Of a stretch of 64,000 nucleotides of DNA, positions 22,006-36,186 are shown in pieces. The stretch is from Gymnothorax reevesii (Eukaryota; Chordata; Actinopteri; Anguilliformes; Muraenidae): positions 69,403,679-69,467,678 of the forward strand of contig CM056586.1 in assembly GCA_029721435.1 (NCBI GenBank). The letters run 5' to 3'. The notes below the pieces were generated by a model, which did not search any database, was not told the origin of the DNA, and was given only the letters and a program-made list of their open reading frames with translations. The position numbers and the translations under genes were made by a program. How positions within the stretch are numbered: position 1 is the first letter of the stretch; the number at the start of each line of letters is the position of its first letter.

Positions 22006-25000
22006 TTTAGTTCGGCGTAAGATAACCCACAAAATGAGTTGAAACTGCTTTTAGCTGCTATGCTTCAAGACAGTGCATCAGAACACAAACCTAAGCTTTA
22101 AATGCAAAAATAAAAGCAAGGATATTACGCCATTAAATGCATCAAAAATCATAAAAAAATGAAAGCATTAATTTACTGATAATTGTGACTTAAATTAATG
22201 TTTTGTTTTAATTTGCTTCAGCTTTGTTCACCTTCCCCTCATTCACTTTCCCTTCCAATTTTCGTTTTCATTTTTTAATTTATTCACTTTTGATTTCATT
22301 TATTTTGCCTGCTTTTATTTTAATGTCTTTCTGATGCATTTATTGGTACTTTATCTTTTTGTCATTCATTGATTTCTTTATTTTGGGCAGATGACTTGCG
22401 GTTCATTGCTTGAAGAATCCTGGTGCATATAGTGATCGTGACTGAGCGAATGAGACAGTTTTACAACTCAGATTTTCCTCGCTCCTCTTCCCGCGCGCCG
22501 ATATTCAGCTCCCCTCGGCCTCCTCCCCTGTATTTTAAAAATTGATTTAGGAACGAGAATATTTGACGAGATAATTCATGAGTAATGTGTCTTATGGTTC
22601 GCAGCTCGTTGAAAGCAGATTGTCAGGTTAGGAGATGGCAGAAATTTTCCGTCCAGCGCTCCTAGCGTCCTGCAGAACCCATTGTTGCACTGTATCCCCT
22701 TTAATTCAGCAGCACGTAAATAAAATGTGCTGAAGCCTTCTGATTTCATAATGATGATGCGTAAATGTGAAAATGCTTGGAGCAAGATGTTAACAAGTAG
22801 GACTTAAATGAGAATGTATTTGAGGCATATTATCTTCCATCTTCTTATTATCTTCTTAAACCTCGCTTTACTTTGCCCTGGTTTGAATCAAACTGGGAGA
22901 GTTGCTTAGGTTATGTAATCTGAGGGAGCTGTGCTTCTACCAGGTGTAGTGTTGATTGCTGGGGAATTCATGAGTGATTGTCTGTGGACTGCCTTGAAAT
23001 TGTAGAAACCCTGGAAAAATCTTCTCTGCATCTGTTGAATTGATTGGCCGGCATATTTGTGTGTGCCCTATGGCTTTGAGGGAGTGAGCTTGAATGCGCT
23101 GATTTGTTGTTGTTCATTCACTTTATGTTAGTATTTGAGCTAATTGCTTATCAAATAGGGAAGGCATCCAAACTGATGCATGAGAAGTTTGTCATTTTTA
23201 AATGGGAAAACTAATTTTGCACATCATTTGGTGTTGTCAAATAGGATTCTATATACATATTGTACGCATGTGAATATAGTGCATTGTCATGCTTCTCAGA
23301 TGCTAGCAGCTATTGCAGAAATGATCCAGGCACAGGAAAAAATTGGAGCTATGTCCGGTGGACGTTGCAGAACTAATTGCATATCTGAACCGGCTCAAGC
23401 AAGTCGTCTGCGCTGCAACCTTGATAACTGTGGTGCATCTTTCACTTTATGGACAAATCTCCACCAGAATGCTCTGTGAATGCAGTGCAGGTGGTGTGAA
23501 TTCAGCCTCACTAACACTGCTCTTAGAAGCAGAAATCTCAGCTACCCGCCTCTGATTGGAAAGCGCTTGGCTGAGTGTTTGACTATTATTTCTTGTGTGC
23601 TGTTATGACCAGCCTCACCAGTGACAACATAAAGGACACACACACAGATGTAGAACGTAACATGCCCATACTTTTTTGCACACTCCTATCGGTTGCCTAG
23701 GTCCACTAGCAACTACTAATATAACCGGTGAAGCTGTGGTTGATTCCAGGTTGATTCTGAGGTGCATGGATCTAAGATGATTTCCCAGGTTGGGCGCATA
23801 ACCCTGCTTAACCAAAGTCTTGATACGTCCAGCACACAGCCTCAGCAGTATTATTTGACTCTATCTCATACAACCAAAATGTGCCTAAATTGGGGAAAAC
23901 TGTAGGGCTACCAATAGGTTGTTGTACTCGCAGTTCTCAGGTTTTCAGCACCTCCTTAAGCCCCAAGAAAATGCAACGAACCCTCAAACAGAAATATTTT
24001 TGTTCCTTTGTTTTCTTCGATCAGGAGTTCTTCTTTGGCGTATTGAAATGCATTCCAGCATTCACTTGGCAAAGCAGTAATGAACAAATAATGGAGGAAG
24101 TTACATCCACAATTTGGCAGCATTTTGCTGCACAGCAGTGTGTTGGTGAAACTGCTACGTGTTCTGGTGTTGTGGCTGTTACAGGCCTTAGCCAAAAAGC
24201 ATTCCACGATAAGGACAACGTACTAATAATCAAGCATGGAGATGATGGTATGATAGTGTAGTGATGCTTGGCCTCTTCAGGGCCTGGGAGATTTGCCTTC
24301 ATTGACAGAAGCATAAATTCTGTTCTCTATGAGAATCCTAAAGGGTAATGTCCAGTCATTAGTTTGTTCTCTGGAGCTGAAGGGCTGGTGGGTTAGATTA
24401 AGCTCTGAAGCACGAGCAGGTCCCCCATGATCTCTGTGCCACAGTCAAAGCTCTCACTTATAACTCTATAAAGATGTTATGGCAGGACCTTAAACAGGTA
24501 GTTTATACTTTAAAAGCTGCCAGTATGGCAGAATTGAAGCTGTTGTGCAAAGAAGAGTAGGGGGTGATTCCATGTGAAGTTGTCTGGGACCGACGTCCAC
24601 CATTTTAGGTGTTCCTGAAAGTGTGCGATAGTGAAATAAGTACGCTTTAAACTTTTGTCAAAAATGTTTATTTGTCTTATAAATAGTCACTTTATATGGG
24701 CTAAGCCAGCCATTTTGATTACTTTTTTTTTAGTCTCGATAACTTTAAAATTATGACTTTGATTTGGACCAGTTTTAGCTGTGTTACTGAATAAGGCCCA
24801 ATGAATCCAAAACAACATACAAAGACACCCCCACTGCCCTCTCAATTAGGCATTTTAAGCCCAAAATTTGAGTATTTCCCCTGTGAAAGTACATTATGGA
24901 CAGTTTTCATGTCATATAGCGACCACAGTTTTGAGATCCGGACTGATGTGTAAATATTTGGGATTCCCACTTTCCCTGAGATTGATGATCTCCATTGTTT

Positions 25001-25798
25001 TCAGTGATTTTCGGTGAATAGAAAGTGAATGACCCCGAAAAGAATGCTGGTCAGCGGCGATCAAATGTTGACACAGCAGGGAGACATCGCAGTTTGGCAT
25101 TACTGTTCCTGACGGACAGCTTTTACGTGTGAGTGCGAGAATGGAGTTTGCAGTTTGCAATATGCACACACACACACATCCATGTGCACTCACACACACA
25201 CACATGCACACACAGAGTAAGGTGCCCCTCAGACAACATCAATGGGTGGAATTGTAGACCTGTTTTGTGTTTCACACTGAATGAGGGCAGGTCAACGGTG
25301 TAAAAAATAAAAAAGTTCACTTAAAAATGTCGGTCAGTCAGGTGCAAAACACTTTTGAGTCGGCTCAACTTCAAATTCTGAGTCTTTTCAAAAGTTAGCT
25401 CAAACGTAAAAACTCAAGCTGAGCAAACTCAAAATTGCTGTACAGCATGTATCTAGGTCCTGTAAGTTTTTTTTTTTTTTTTTTGATGGATCTCTTTAGA
25501 AGTGGACAGTATCAGATTTAATGTCTACAGTCCAAATATGGGGTGTGAAAGACCTTAATCTATTGTGCTCATGGTCACTTCTTATTGGAATTCATGTACC
25601 ACTGACAAACATCTGCTGTGTTCAATTAGGCAAGTTATAATAGCCATAAATTTTCCTGAAATTGGTCGCGCTGATTTAATTTTAAGCAGTAGATTTTATT
25701 CTTGTACCCTGCAGAAAAACATAATCCTCCACAGAATAATTTATCAAACCTTTCTCCTTAGTTTGATCAGTGCAGTGTAATATAGGTTGTTTTGCTCC
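22006..25798. other. Intron 1 segment, mostly unassigned
   Basis: AT-rich with CA repeat at 25160 and a T run near 25470. The 126-codon frame at 23881-24261 overlaps antisense frames of similar length and has no recognisable domain. Confidence 0.55.
25160..25215. repeat. CA microsatellite
   Basis: Interrupted (CA)n with CACACATG steps. Confidence 0.85.
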
Positions 25799-26074
25799 CG
25801 GAGTGAGGTAGCGCTGTACCTGGAGTGAGTTTGCGCTGTGCCTGGAGTGAGTTTGCGCTGTGCCTGGAGTGAGGTTGCGCTGTGCCTGGAGTGAGGTTGC
25901 GCTGTGCCTGGAGTGAGGTTGCGCTGTACCTGAAGTGAGGTTGTGCTGTGCCTGGAGTGAGGTTGCGCTGTACCTGGAGTGAGGTTGCACAGTGCCTGGA
26001 GTGAGGTTGCGCTGTACCTGGAGTGATGTCGCGCTGTACCTGGAGTGAGGTTGCGCTGTACCTGGAGTGAGGTC
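25799..26074. repeat. 22-bp minisatellite, 12.6 copies
   Basis: Unit tggagtgaggttgcgctgtgcc, twelve full copies and a partial one, strictly 22 bp with no length changes. Variants are mostly gtgcc/gtacc and gtttg/ggttg. Because 22 is not a multiple of three, the minus-strand translation repeats every 66 bp and happens to stay open, giving spurious frames of 102 and 148 residues. Confidence 0.95.
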
Positions 26075-26628
26075 AGTGGAGGTGCAACATGGATGCTGGA
26101 GCTTTTTTCCTCTCCAGTTTGAAGTGGAACATCTTGCACAACACGCTGGGTGTTGGCTCTCTGTAAACTGTGACTCACGTCCTCAGTCACACCCTAATGC
26201 AGGGTTCGGCCTGCTGCAGCGCCGTGAGTCGGCCTGTGATAAACTCATGCCTGCCAGGTGTGTTTTGCCGTTGGCTGGGAGCAAAGGAGTGGCAGAGCCC
26301 GTCACATGCCGAAGCTTGTCGGCTCTAGATGCAGGAAGCTGAATCAGTATGAAGGAATAACTGCGGGGCTGGGCTCAGGAGGCCTGTGCTGTGGCTTGCC
26401 TCTGACGCACTGGCCCCACCTGCACCTCTCCTGCAGACACAGCTGAATCACCCAAAATACTCCACTGTTACAGAGTGGCCACTGGTGAGACATAAAGGTT
26501 CCTATGGAAGGTCTTGCTGATACAGTTAAGTCATGTGGGAGAAAACAGTGGGTCTTTGGTTTACAAATGGATGTACAACTTTTCCTTAGGAAAATTGATT
26601 TAAAGATAAAATAGGGTCTTCTGTCGGA

Positions 26629-26646
26629 CCCCCCCCCCCCCCCCCC
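26629..26646. repeat. Homopolymer C run
   Basis: Eighteen C in a row. A similar but shorter run occurs at 30260-30270. Such runs are error-prone in sequencing. Confidence 0.9.
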
Positions 26647-29600
26647 AAGTAATTGCATGTGAATTTTTTTGCTTCTCACCTGGAACTTCTGCATTATTAG
26701 CACTTTCATATACAAATATGCCAGAGGATTCTGTGGATTCACAGTTATTAATCTGTGTCCACTGCTGTGGAGATTTCTTCAGGAGCCAGCAATTTTTATC
26801 CAATTGATTTCTCATTTTTCATAGGGCCACATTATTAATATATTTATGTACATTATTGGTGAAAATTAAGAAGCCCTTTACTTGGCTTTTCCTCTGTATT
26901 TCAGGGGTGGGTTATGGCCTTGTAATGGTATAAGCAGCCACTTTCTATTTCTTGTAGTTTGGCGACAGTTTTGAATCACAATTGTCCAGATTTTTTTCTT
27001 GTCCGTTTTTCATAACATCAGTCAAACTTGAAACCTCCACATAGATACAAACGAAACATAGAGCTAATGGTGAATTGATAATATTTCTGTGTCATGCAAG
27101 GGCCAGGTATAGCAAGTCACAAAAATTGCTGCTAAATAATTCATTGCATTGACTATTGTTCACTTTTCTTTTTCACATGACGCTCAAAGTCGTAATGTCA
27201 GCCGCAACGGATTCACCCAGAAGTTTAGAACAATATGGCCGCTGTGATAGGAAAACGATCAATCTGCTGCTCTGGCCACGCTGAGGTTGTGAAGAATAGA
27301 TGTGACTTGGCCTCGAAAATCGCCCGAGCGTAGGCTCTATTTCTTGGCTGTATTCAAAGAAGTTCTGAGAATGTAACGGCCTTTGATGTTGTGACTGAGA
27401 CGTGCAGCCGAGCTGTGATGTGGTCTGGGGCTTCGGAGAGCTGCTCCTGAGGCCAAACGTCTCTTCCTCACAAGAAGCATTTCAGTTTGGGTTCTGTTTG
27501 TTTAAAATCAGTTTCTCTGGGGTCAGCAGTACTACAGGACACGCCCGCGACATGATGCTGCCACTTCGCAAACCTGCCCAACGCAATGCATTGAAAAAGA
27601 TTTCATTTTTTTGACAGTTTAACAGCAGTAGTCAGTAGTCTATTCAAGTCCCTGGTGTACAGTTCTGAAGGTTAACAGGCTTTCTGCTGTGTTTGGGCTT
27701 ATATTGCAGCACTTCTGGCTGTTAGCATGTTGTTCTCATACTGATGTAGGAAGTTATCTTGGGTGGTGTTTGGTGCAGTGGTGGGCGTGTGTCATGTCGT
27801 ACAGTGGGTATAATGCACATTCTGTGTGTCTGCAGGCAGACCCTTCTCATGTACAGCCCGGTCCACACGTACGTGGGTCATTTTGAAAATTTAGCGTATA
27901 AACGTTATAGCCGTTTGTCCGCACGAAAACCGCATTTTTGATCTCCGTGAACTGGCCCTTTGGAATACGCACTCTCGGGTGAAGATTTCTAGAAATGTAG
28001 TTTTCAGTAAGTTTACTTGATGACGGGGAATGCTGAGTTTTTGACATGTGATATCAGAGTGTTTGCAAGTTCTCTAAGGCTAGAAATCGGCCTACATGGC
28101 CTTGCAGTAATTTATATCATCGATGCCTGTTGGTTTGACATGCCCTGTATTTGCTTGTTTTCCTCTTTGTGTGGACAGAGAGAAGCTCGTGTTTAAAATA
28201 CACTCACGTGTGGACCGTGCGTGAGACGGCATCGGGAATGATTCCAGGGAAAAAAGTGCTGGATATCCTGTATGCCCCATATTGGCAGTTTCATCTTCTT
28301 CTGCTTTAAATAAATAAATTAATATATGATTAAATTCACAGCCCCATGTACAACTGGTACTCAACTGGTAATAACTACTTATCAGGCGGGAGTGCCAACC
28401 AGAATAAAAAAGTTTTGAAAAGGGATTCAATCGTGAATACGAGTCTTACCTGCGCATTTGTCCTGGGATCTGGAATTCTTGCACTTGTGTAGCTTGTACA
28501 GTGACATTTGTCCTCCACTAGATTTTGAATTCATCCTCGGAAATGTTTCGTATTACCCCACCGAAGTGTGTCTTATTACCCCACCCCAAGAGTGAGGTGT
28601 ACGGCTCTCGGTGGAACTTGTTTGCTTCTTGTATTGTTTATTCTTGTTTTTGTGTCTGTCGGCAGTTAAGCAGAAAAATCTAATCATTCTTAATGTGCAA
28701 TTTTCAGTCCCACAATCGTGCTACACTATGGTGTGACATCACTGAGCTTGTTACCTGTAGAGGTCAAATGTCAGAGGGTCCCAGAATATAATAAAAACAC
28801 TGCAGTCTCCCAAAGGCAGGATATGTAGCGTCTGGCCCCATTTGTTTGTGGTTGCAGTGGGAATTCTATTGTTAGTGTAAATATTTTGTGACCTAGTTGG
28901 AAGGTTGCTTGTAACACAGGTCCCTCACGCTTGCGGAAAAGGTAGCTCTGATTATCTTGTCATGACGGCGGGGACTGTAAGGTAACATGAGTAGTGGTGC
29001 ATGGAATTTTTTTTTAGGATGCTGTGCCACACTTGATGCACTCATGAAACGGCCCTGGATTTTTGAAACACACATATGTACCTCAGCTTATTCCTGAGAT
29101 AACGAAGGGGGCGAAGCCTTTCATATTCGAGAGAGAGTTCAAAGCTCAGAAGAAGCACTGACCTGCATAAGGAAGCTTTGTTTCATTTTTATATCAGGGC
29201 TAGGATTATTTATGAGTTAAGAAGGAAATTTTAATGTCGAAGTCTCTGATCAATCAACAGCGCTGTAATGGCGGGTGAGGAGGCATAGAGGGGCTTTGTT
29301 ATTAAAATTACGGAAATAAATCTTGTTACCCTGAAGGAAGTTGTGAAATTGTTTTGATTCACAATCAGGAAAAAATATTTTTTTTTTTTTTTTTTGCCTT
29401 CCTTTAGTACATTAGGTTCACTTAGACTGCCCTAAGAAATAATTACGAGGCAAGAGCGAAAATATTTTGACCCATTGCGTCAGAGACATTGCTAGATTTA
29501 AAATGCATCTTAGTTGCTGAAAAGGAAAAAAAAAGAAAGAAATTTTTTTTTTCCATTTTATGGTTGTGAGATCTGAAGTATACCTTCTGTCTAACAAAAT

Positions 29601-29694
29601 CCCTGGCCGTCCACATCACTGAGGATTTTTGGTTGTATTTAGTTGACAAATATGTTCACATCTCACCACACTGTCATTCATGAGCCCCCTTACA

Positions 29695-29769
29695 GACACA
29701 ACCGTCCACAGGGCAGTGCCATTTACTGACACAACCGTCCACAGGGCAGCGCCATTTACTGACACAACT
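29695..29769. repeat. 33-bp tandem duplication
   Basis: Unit gacacaaccgtccacagggc plus 13 bases, two full copies (29695, 29728) and the start of a third. The copies differ by a single base. Confidence 0.85.
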
Positions 29770-32700
29770 TTTTCCCTGAAGTTACAAATCAAACAGCCTT
29801 TGTTCCATATTTTCAAATTGATCAAAATCACAAAGTTTTGAAATGAATGGTGCAGTCATGCGGAGTGAAGTGAAAGACGCTGCACAAGCCCTCACGCTCG
29901 CTGTAGACAGGAAGTCGAGTGAATACTCGGAAGGAAGGCAGTCGCAGTGTCTGTGCATTGCTAACAACTCATATGCCTTAACATAACAAAACGCCGTGCG
30001 CGTGCAAAAATGATACCTGCCTGGCATTGTGTAGCATGAAAAAGCTCTGCTGAAACTTTTTTTTAGCTTGAAGTATAATATCCATGTTGTATGAGGTCAG
30101 ACTGGCTTGAATTTGAAGCTGAGAACAGTGTCCAAATTGACCAGCTGCTGGCGTGTTGAATGGCAGACTCGCATCTTGTGGCATTGGTTCAATGTCTGAG
30201 TGGTCACAGCTGTGCTCAGGTCCATAAGTATTTGGACTGAGACACTGTCTTTTTTCATACCCCCCCCCCCAGAGGTCAACTTTATTTAGGAACAAAAATT
30301 TTGCATGTGCAATCTTATCCCAAAAGGATCGGTGCAGATTAGGGATGAAATGGTAGACAATGGTTTTGGGTATCAACAATGAATGATGAATGGAACCATC
30401 AGCGATAAGGAAATTCATTAAATTGACTTATTTACATTTATCTTAATTTTATAGAGCTGAATTTTGTGTCATTATGTTACTTCATTTTTCACTGGGGTAT
30501 AAAAGTGAGGTAATACACGTGCAGAATCTGTTTATCATCAAGCACCACGAAGAAAGCACAAAAAATTAACCGTTAATTGGAGACAGAAAGTCTTCGATCT
30601 TCAAATCTGGCCCATCAAACCCAAACCTGTACCTGGCTGTGTTTCCCTCCTGCATAAGTAACCAAACAATTACTGCAACTGATTAGCCAGACTGACTTCA
30701 CACCTGACTCTTGTAAAGGTGCGGAAAACTGGCTGCTCCGGGCCCCTGAGGATTGTGATTTGAGGAACGGGGTCAGACCTTCATATTTCTCCAGTATGCT
30801 TTGGTAGACTGCTAAAGTAGCAATAACTTTGTCAATGTCCACATATTTATGGACCTTCATACGTCTGCACCCACATTTCGGAGCATAGTGTTCACTATGT
30901 GCTCTAAAAATGTTCACCCAGGATTTGTATCACAATTATGTTACTATCAATCTTCCATTTTAGCCTCATATCCCTTTGCTGTCGTTAGAAATGCCAACAC
31001 CTATAACCAGTCATCGTCTCAGTTTGTGGCCAGGCTTTCTAAACATCTGCATTTAGAATTTGGCTAAATTTAACCATCCCTTTGTAACTGGCTGTAGTTT
31101 CATTTCCCTCCTGGAACCAAATGGCATTTTAGTAATTGAATTGCAGATTATTCCCGACGTTCATGGGCAATGCTAATGTTTGGCATGTGAAACCAATGAA
31201 CAGTCCCTTTCATAATGGCCTCTGTTTTGCACTCCAATAAGCCTGTTATGTCTCTGTCATGAACTTTCAATAATAACTGCCTTCCTTCTAAGGTTAAGCC
31301 CTGCAAATCACCTTTGTCGGGAGTTAATCCTGTTGTTTGTGCGAATGATGTGCTGAAACAGTTGCTAATAAAAACTGCTCGCCACTGTTTTATTGCTGAT
31401 AACGAGTGTCATGTGATGTGTATAAACGGTGTCTTTTCCCTGTTTTCCTGGGAACTCTTGGCATAAACCGCTTGGTGTGACGCATAAATGTCAATGTTCC
31501 CTGTTGCTAATTTGCTACATTCTGCAGTTGTCAGAAAAAGGATTCCAGAAGGCCAATTAAGTTCTGAATAAGACCACCTTTATTTCTCTTTGTCGTTATT
31601 AATGTATAATGCACTTCTGCTTTTTGATATGTAGGTAAGTGTTCTGAGTGTTGTGGAGATGTACTATAGAACTGAATAAAAATGGAAAATTAAGTCGGGG
31701 TTCTGCGTTTTCGATGTCCAGCCTGTCAATTTCTTCGGTTAACAATGAATACACAGGTTTTTTTCTTGCTGAAATAGGGAAGCAGAATTATTGCTGTCTT
31801 TGCTAAAACTAAAAATAACATTTTAGACCAAATAACTGGTCTTGTGTCTTTTGCTAGTCACCTTACAAGGCTGTTTTGTAAATTAATAGCTGACAAAGGC
31901 TTAAGCTGCATTTTATTTCTTAGATTTTAAAGCTTTCTCAGTAAATGTGGAGAATTAATGCACTGCTGAAGGACTGACTGTATTTGTGCTTAAATACAGC
32001 TGTGTTGTGTGGCTTTGTTGACTCAAATTTACATGTTGTTGAAACTTTACGGAGAGATGTGGGGGTCCTTTTAAGTATTCCCACCCTCCATCTTCTCTTA
32101 GGATTTCCTTGTTTGTCTAACGAGGACTCTTGTCTGTTACTGGGGGATCAGTGGCAGGTTGGTTCTTTGTTAAGAGCCTAGAGTTGAGGAAATTCCAGCA
32201 GTGTTTTGGACTTGTTGAACGGTAATGTAGCTTCATCATTTGTTGGACTGAAGCTGTGAGCTGGAGGCCGGAGATGGTCGGTAACACCCATGCAGTCCTG
32301 TTCCTGTAGGGATCCTGAAATTTCAAATAGATAAACTGGAGGCACTCCGAGAGTACAAACTTCCATCAAGGCAGCACAGTGGAAATCTTACTGAGTGAAT
32401 ACAGCCGTGGCAGCCATATCATTTGACCGATCGCGGTCAAAATAAATAGGGTCCATTCCTGATGTAACAGCAATCCAACCACAAAATATCCGTTCATTAC
32501 TTTGAGTTATTTTGTACACAAACAGACAGACAAACCTACGTCGGCAAAAACGCAACCTCCTTGGCGGAAGTAATTGTATCTCCCCGACGACGATAGTCGT
32601 GAGATACTATGCCCTTGCTGCCGAGTCCGCAGAGATTTTCTGTTCCGGGCTCTGGAATCGAAAATTATTACAGGATTTTTTTCTAATTTTGCACAAGTGA

Positions 32701-33387
32701 AGATATTTATTTGACAATGCTCAAGACCGATTTTTTTGGTAGTTTTGGACATCCAATATGGCTGCCGGGGGCCACACAACTCAGTCCCTGTGGCGACCGA
32801 GCTATCTAGTTATCGTGAAATAATAATTTTTTTTTAATCCATATTGCCCTTGTTAGTGTTTATTGGGTGCATATGTTTGACATTCCAGTTAAATGTTGCG
32901 TTTTCACGGATGTTCAATGTCACTTTAGCTCTGGTGCAGTATTTATTAATTTTTGACTTTGAGGACCACATGCCTCCCTCCTAGAGGGTGTTCTTGATCT
33001 GCTGAAGTGAACAGATTTTGCTTACCTGGGGACAGAATTCTGCCACGGCTATGTCTGTGGTCTTTTGAGCCTAGTGATGTTCTTGTGTTCACTGGTGTCA
33101 TTTTTAAGGAATAGATTAAATGTGTGATTTGTACACCTTATTTTTTGTAGTGTTTCTGGGTTGGTTTGGATTATTCAGCGTTGTGATGTGAATGACAGCT
33201 TTTTGGATTTATTTTGAACGCAGCATCACGTTCTGCTTTTTTACCCTCATCATCATATTTCCAGACAGGCTCTGTTTGAGTAATGTTTAATTCAACAGGG
33301 CTAACAGGGCTATCTGCCTGTGTGTGCCTTGTGAAATTGAGCCCAATTATTAATAAAATTTGTTTAATTTGTTGATGTTGTAATTAA

Positions 33388-33607
33388 GGGGACAATAACT
33401 TTTTCATACAGGGCCAGGTTGGGTTGTATAGCTTTTTTCTTCAACAAATGAAATCATCATTTAAAAACAGCATTTTGTGTTTACTTGGGTTATCTTTGTT
33501 CGATTTTAAAGCTACTCCAGATGATGATCTGAAACATATAGCTCTGACAAATTTGCAAAAAAAAGAAATAATCTGGAAAGGGCCAAATATTTTTTTTCAC
33601 GGCTCTG
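33388..33607 (+). mobile_element. Tc1-like element terminal fragment
   Basis: Runs from ggggacaataactttttca to a terminus tttttttcacggctctg. The middle (aaatgaaatcatcatttaaa, gcattttgtgtttact) also occurs at 63917-63955, so both come from the same family. Confidence 0.55.
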
Positions 33608-35037
33608 TATAGCCAGAAATGCATACATTCAGGTTTAGGAATGACTTGAAGCAAAGGTTTAGTTATGGCAGAGTTAGAACTTCAGTGACCTGAAATTCAG
33701 CAGTGATCAGACCTGGCCAAAGTGGTTTTGAAAATGTGAAATTAGAGAGGGCAGCTAAATAAGAGGTAAGACAAACCACAACCACCCACCAGTTTTATGA
33801 AATTGCTCACCGATTGCTGTTAAGGCTTTAGCGATCTTTGACTTGAACGATATCAGCAGCGTTTAGATACTCATATAAAGAATGGATTGAGGATGACTGA
33901 CGGCCCAGGTGTTGAAGGGAAGCTGTTGATGGAACTAACTGCACCCAGAGATTGCTGTATTCATTATAAAGCATTACCTAAATAATGCTTAAGTTTATTT
34001 TACTGCAAAGTCATGGAATTTAAGCATAGAGGCCGCTCCAGTACATCTATTGTTATGTAAACCTGACAGGCTCGCAGAATGACTGCGGGGAAAATTGATT
34101 TAGCACTGCTAATGATCTTGGAGGGGGAACTGCTACAGGTGTTAGACTGGCTATTGGGCAGGGACTTCCGAATAGCTGAAAATTAAGACCATAAAGACTG
34201 AGTAATGACACAGGGGCATAAACGTTCTGCCTCGGGCCCTGGGGCAAATTTTTCTGTCGCGACCCTTCTGCCGCCCAATCTGATGTGCCGAGGAGCGTCG
34301 GAAGGTGACGAAGGTGCTTCTGCCAAAGAAGAACATCAACCTCATTCTGGCAGCTTTGCCAAACTTTGCCTCTGCTCTTGTTCCTCTGCTTTTCTGTTTT
34401 AGCTCATTCAGCGCTCAGCTATCAGGGCTGACAGGGGCTAAATGTCGCTCGCAGTTGCACCGCTTTTGAAAAACAGACATCGTATGCAGTTAACAGCCAC
34501 CTCATCACCTCTGGAGCAGTGCGACCTTGCATTGGTCAATACACTGACCTAGCTAATGTCGCAGCCGATGTTTCTCTGGGGAAGTTCCAGATTTGACAGA
34601 AAAATTAAAGAGAATTGTGAAATTAAAGGGGGAGGTACATTTTTTTTTTTTTTTTACAACTTCCTTAGGGAAATAAAACAATATTATACATTGTATAGAT
34701 CAGTGACGCTTAATACGCGCACATGTGATATATAATTCTGAACAATTGCATCATCGACATCAATAGCCACATCAATTTATTATTATTATTATTATTGAAA
34801 ACAGTGGCCCTCATTAGGCCCCCCCGAGGCCCGGGGCTGCGGCAACACTGCACCTCCCCACCTGCCCTTGTTACACTGGAGCAGTGATTCAGAAAGTGTC
34901 GAGGTCTTGACACTGGTACCATAACTGCTTTGATGATGAATAGAGCTGCAATGTGTTTACATCATCAAAACTTCTCTTTCAGCGCCTACATTTCATACAT
35001 CGCAGAGAGGTAAATGAGCTGGGGAGGAATTGAGGCC

Positions 35038-35068
<31 letters not shown>

Positions 35069-35597
35069 ATATATGAATGTATATATATTTTAATATACCA
35101 TATCTTTTATGTTCCCATTTCATGAAAAATATATTACATTGTCATTTTTATATTGTTGCAGCTTTACTTGTTATCATTTGTTTTTTTTTCTTTTGAAGTA
35201 GAAGATCTATTTCACTTTAGTTGCATGTCATGGAAACACCCAAATTGCTCTCCAGTGACAATATGAAGCCTTTGTCCAAAACAGGAAACCCTCAGTCAAT
35301 TGTTAATCCATAGTGCTCTGACAACATTGGCCTTGCGGTCTATTATCATGCAGACCATGCTGTCTTCTTGCAGCGACTGTGATGCTAGCACATCTTTCAC
35401 GCCTTGGGCAGTGATGTCACCTGTGTGGTTTTCTGGGGAGCAGGATGTTTGCAGAAAGTAACTTTGCAGCTACCAGGTTTCATTGATGAAATGCGTTGCC
35501 AATGAGAGGTATGGCTTGGGTATTCTGCTCAACCATACGTTTGTGGTTGTGGCAAAATATGAATTCTGCAGTTTGTGGGCCAGAATTTGGCAAAACC
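33608..35597. other. Intron 1 segment, nothing recognised
   Basis: Short frames and simple repeats only. Confidence 0.55.
35037..35066. repeat. GT microsatellite
   Basis: Pure (GT)n of about 28 bp followed by an AT-rich stretch. Confidence 0.9.
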
Positions 35598-35884
35598 CCT
35601 GTGAACCATGACCGTGGTTGACCTTGGTTGACCCTGGTTCAAATAACCATGGTCAACCCTGGTTAAACCATGGTTTTGACATTTTTGTTAAATGGAACAC
35701 CATAGTTGACCTCTGTTCACCGTGGTCAACCATGGTTAAAGCATGGTTAACCATGGTGCAAAAACTCCCCAAGCGGGTGCAACCATGCTTATACCATGGT
35801 CGGCCATTTTTAACCATGCTTTAACCATGGTTGACCATTGTGAACCGAGGTCAACTAAGGTCAAACATGGTCACGGTTCGCAGG
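35598..35884. repeat. Inverted-repeat element rich in CCATGGTTAACC motifs
   Basis: Terminal arms of about 60 bp: left cctgtgaaccatgaccgtgg, right ending tggtcacggttcgcagg, are reverse complements with a few mismatches. The interior is packed with variants of 'accatggtcaacc' on both strands. No coding capacity. Confidence 0.7.
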
Positions 35885-35984
35885 AGGATGAATCGTACAA
35901 TTTTGACAGAGCTGTTTGACTGAATTATTTTGGCCAGACTGTGTTTGTCTTGGGTCAAATGCATTCATTCATGCAGTTGTTTAA

Positions 35985-36182
35985 CCCTTAGAGCTCTGAA
36001 ATTAATTGAAAAAATATATTAATTTAATTATCTAGTGCTGTTGAAAACCTATCATGTGGCAACTCATTTATAGAGCTTTCCTGTGGGAGCTCTTTTAAAT
36101 AATTTGCCACATGAGAGGTTTTCAACAGTTTTGATTTTGATATCTTATTGAGCAACAATAGCAGCATTTAGCGCTCTAAGGG
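35985..36182. mobile_element. piggyBac-like MITE, copy 1
   Basis: 198 bp beginning CCCTTAGAGCTCT and ending AGCGCTCTAAGGG, flanked on each side by TTAA (35981-35984, 36183-36186). A TTAA target site with CCC/GGG ends is typical of piggyBac elements. Internal arms gttgaaaacctatcatgtgg / ccacatgagaggttttcaac form a second stem. No coding frame. Confidence 0.8.
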
Positions 36183-36186
36183 TTAA

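Larger units (their letters stand above)
26075..33387. other. Intron 1 segment, mostly unassigned
   Basis: No coding exon or complete element seen. A stretch at 32515-32580 (acaaacagacagacaaacc... cctccttggcgga) resembles the 3' tail of a teleost LINE, but this is weak. Confidence 0.5.

Noticed and set aside
23881..24261. 126-codon frame in intron 1
   Set aside because: Overlapped by antisense frames of similar length, no known domain, and no splice or promoter support.
25799..26074. CRISPR-like array or repeat protein gene
   Set aside because: Units are directly adjacent with no spacers, and the open antisense frame results from a 22-bp tandem repeat; it is a minisatellite.
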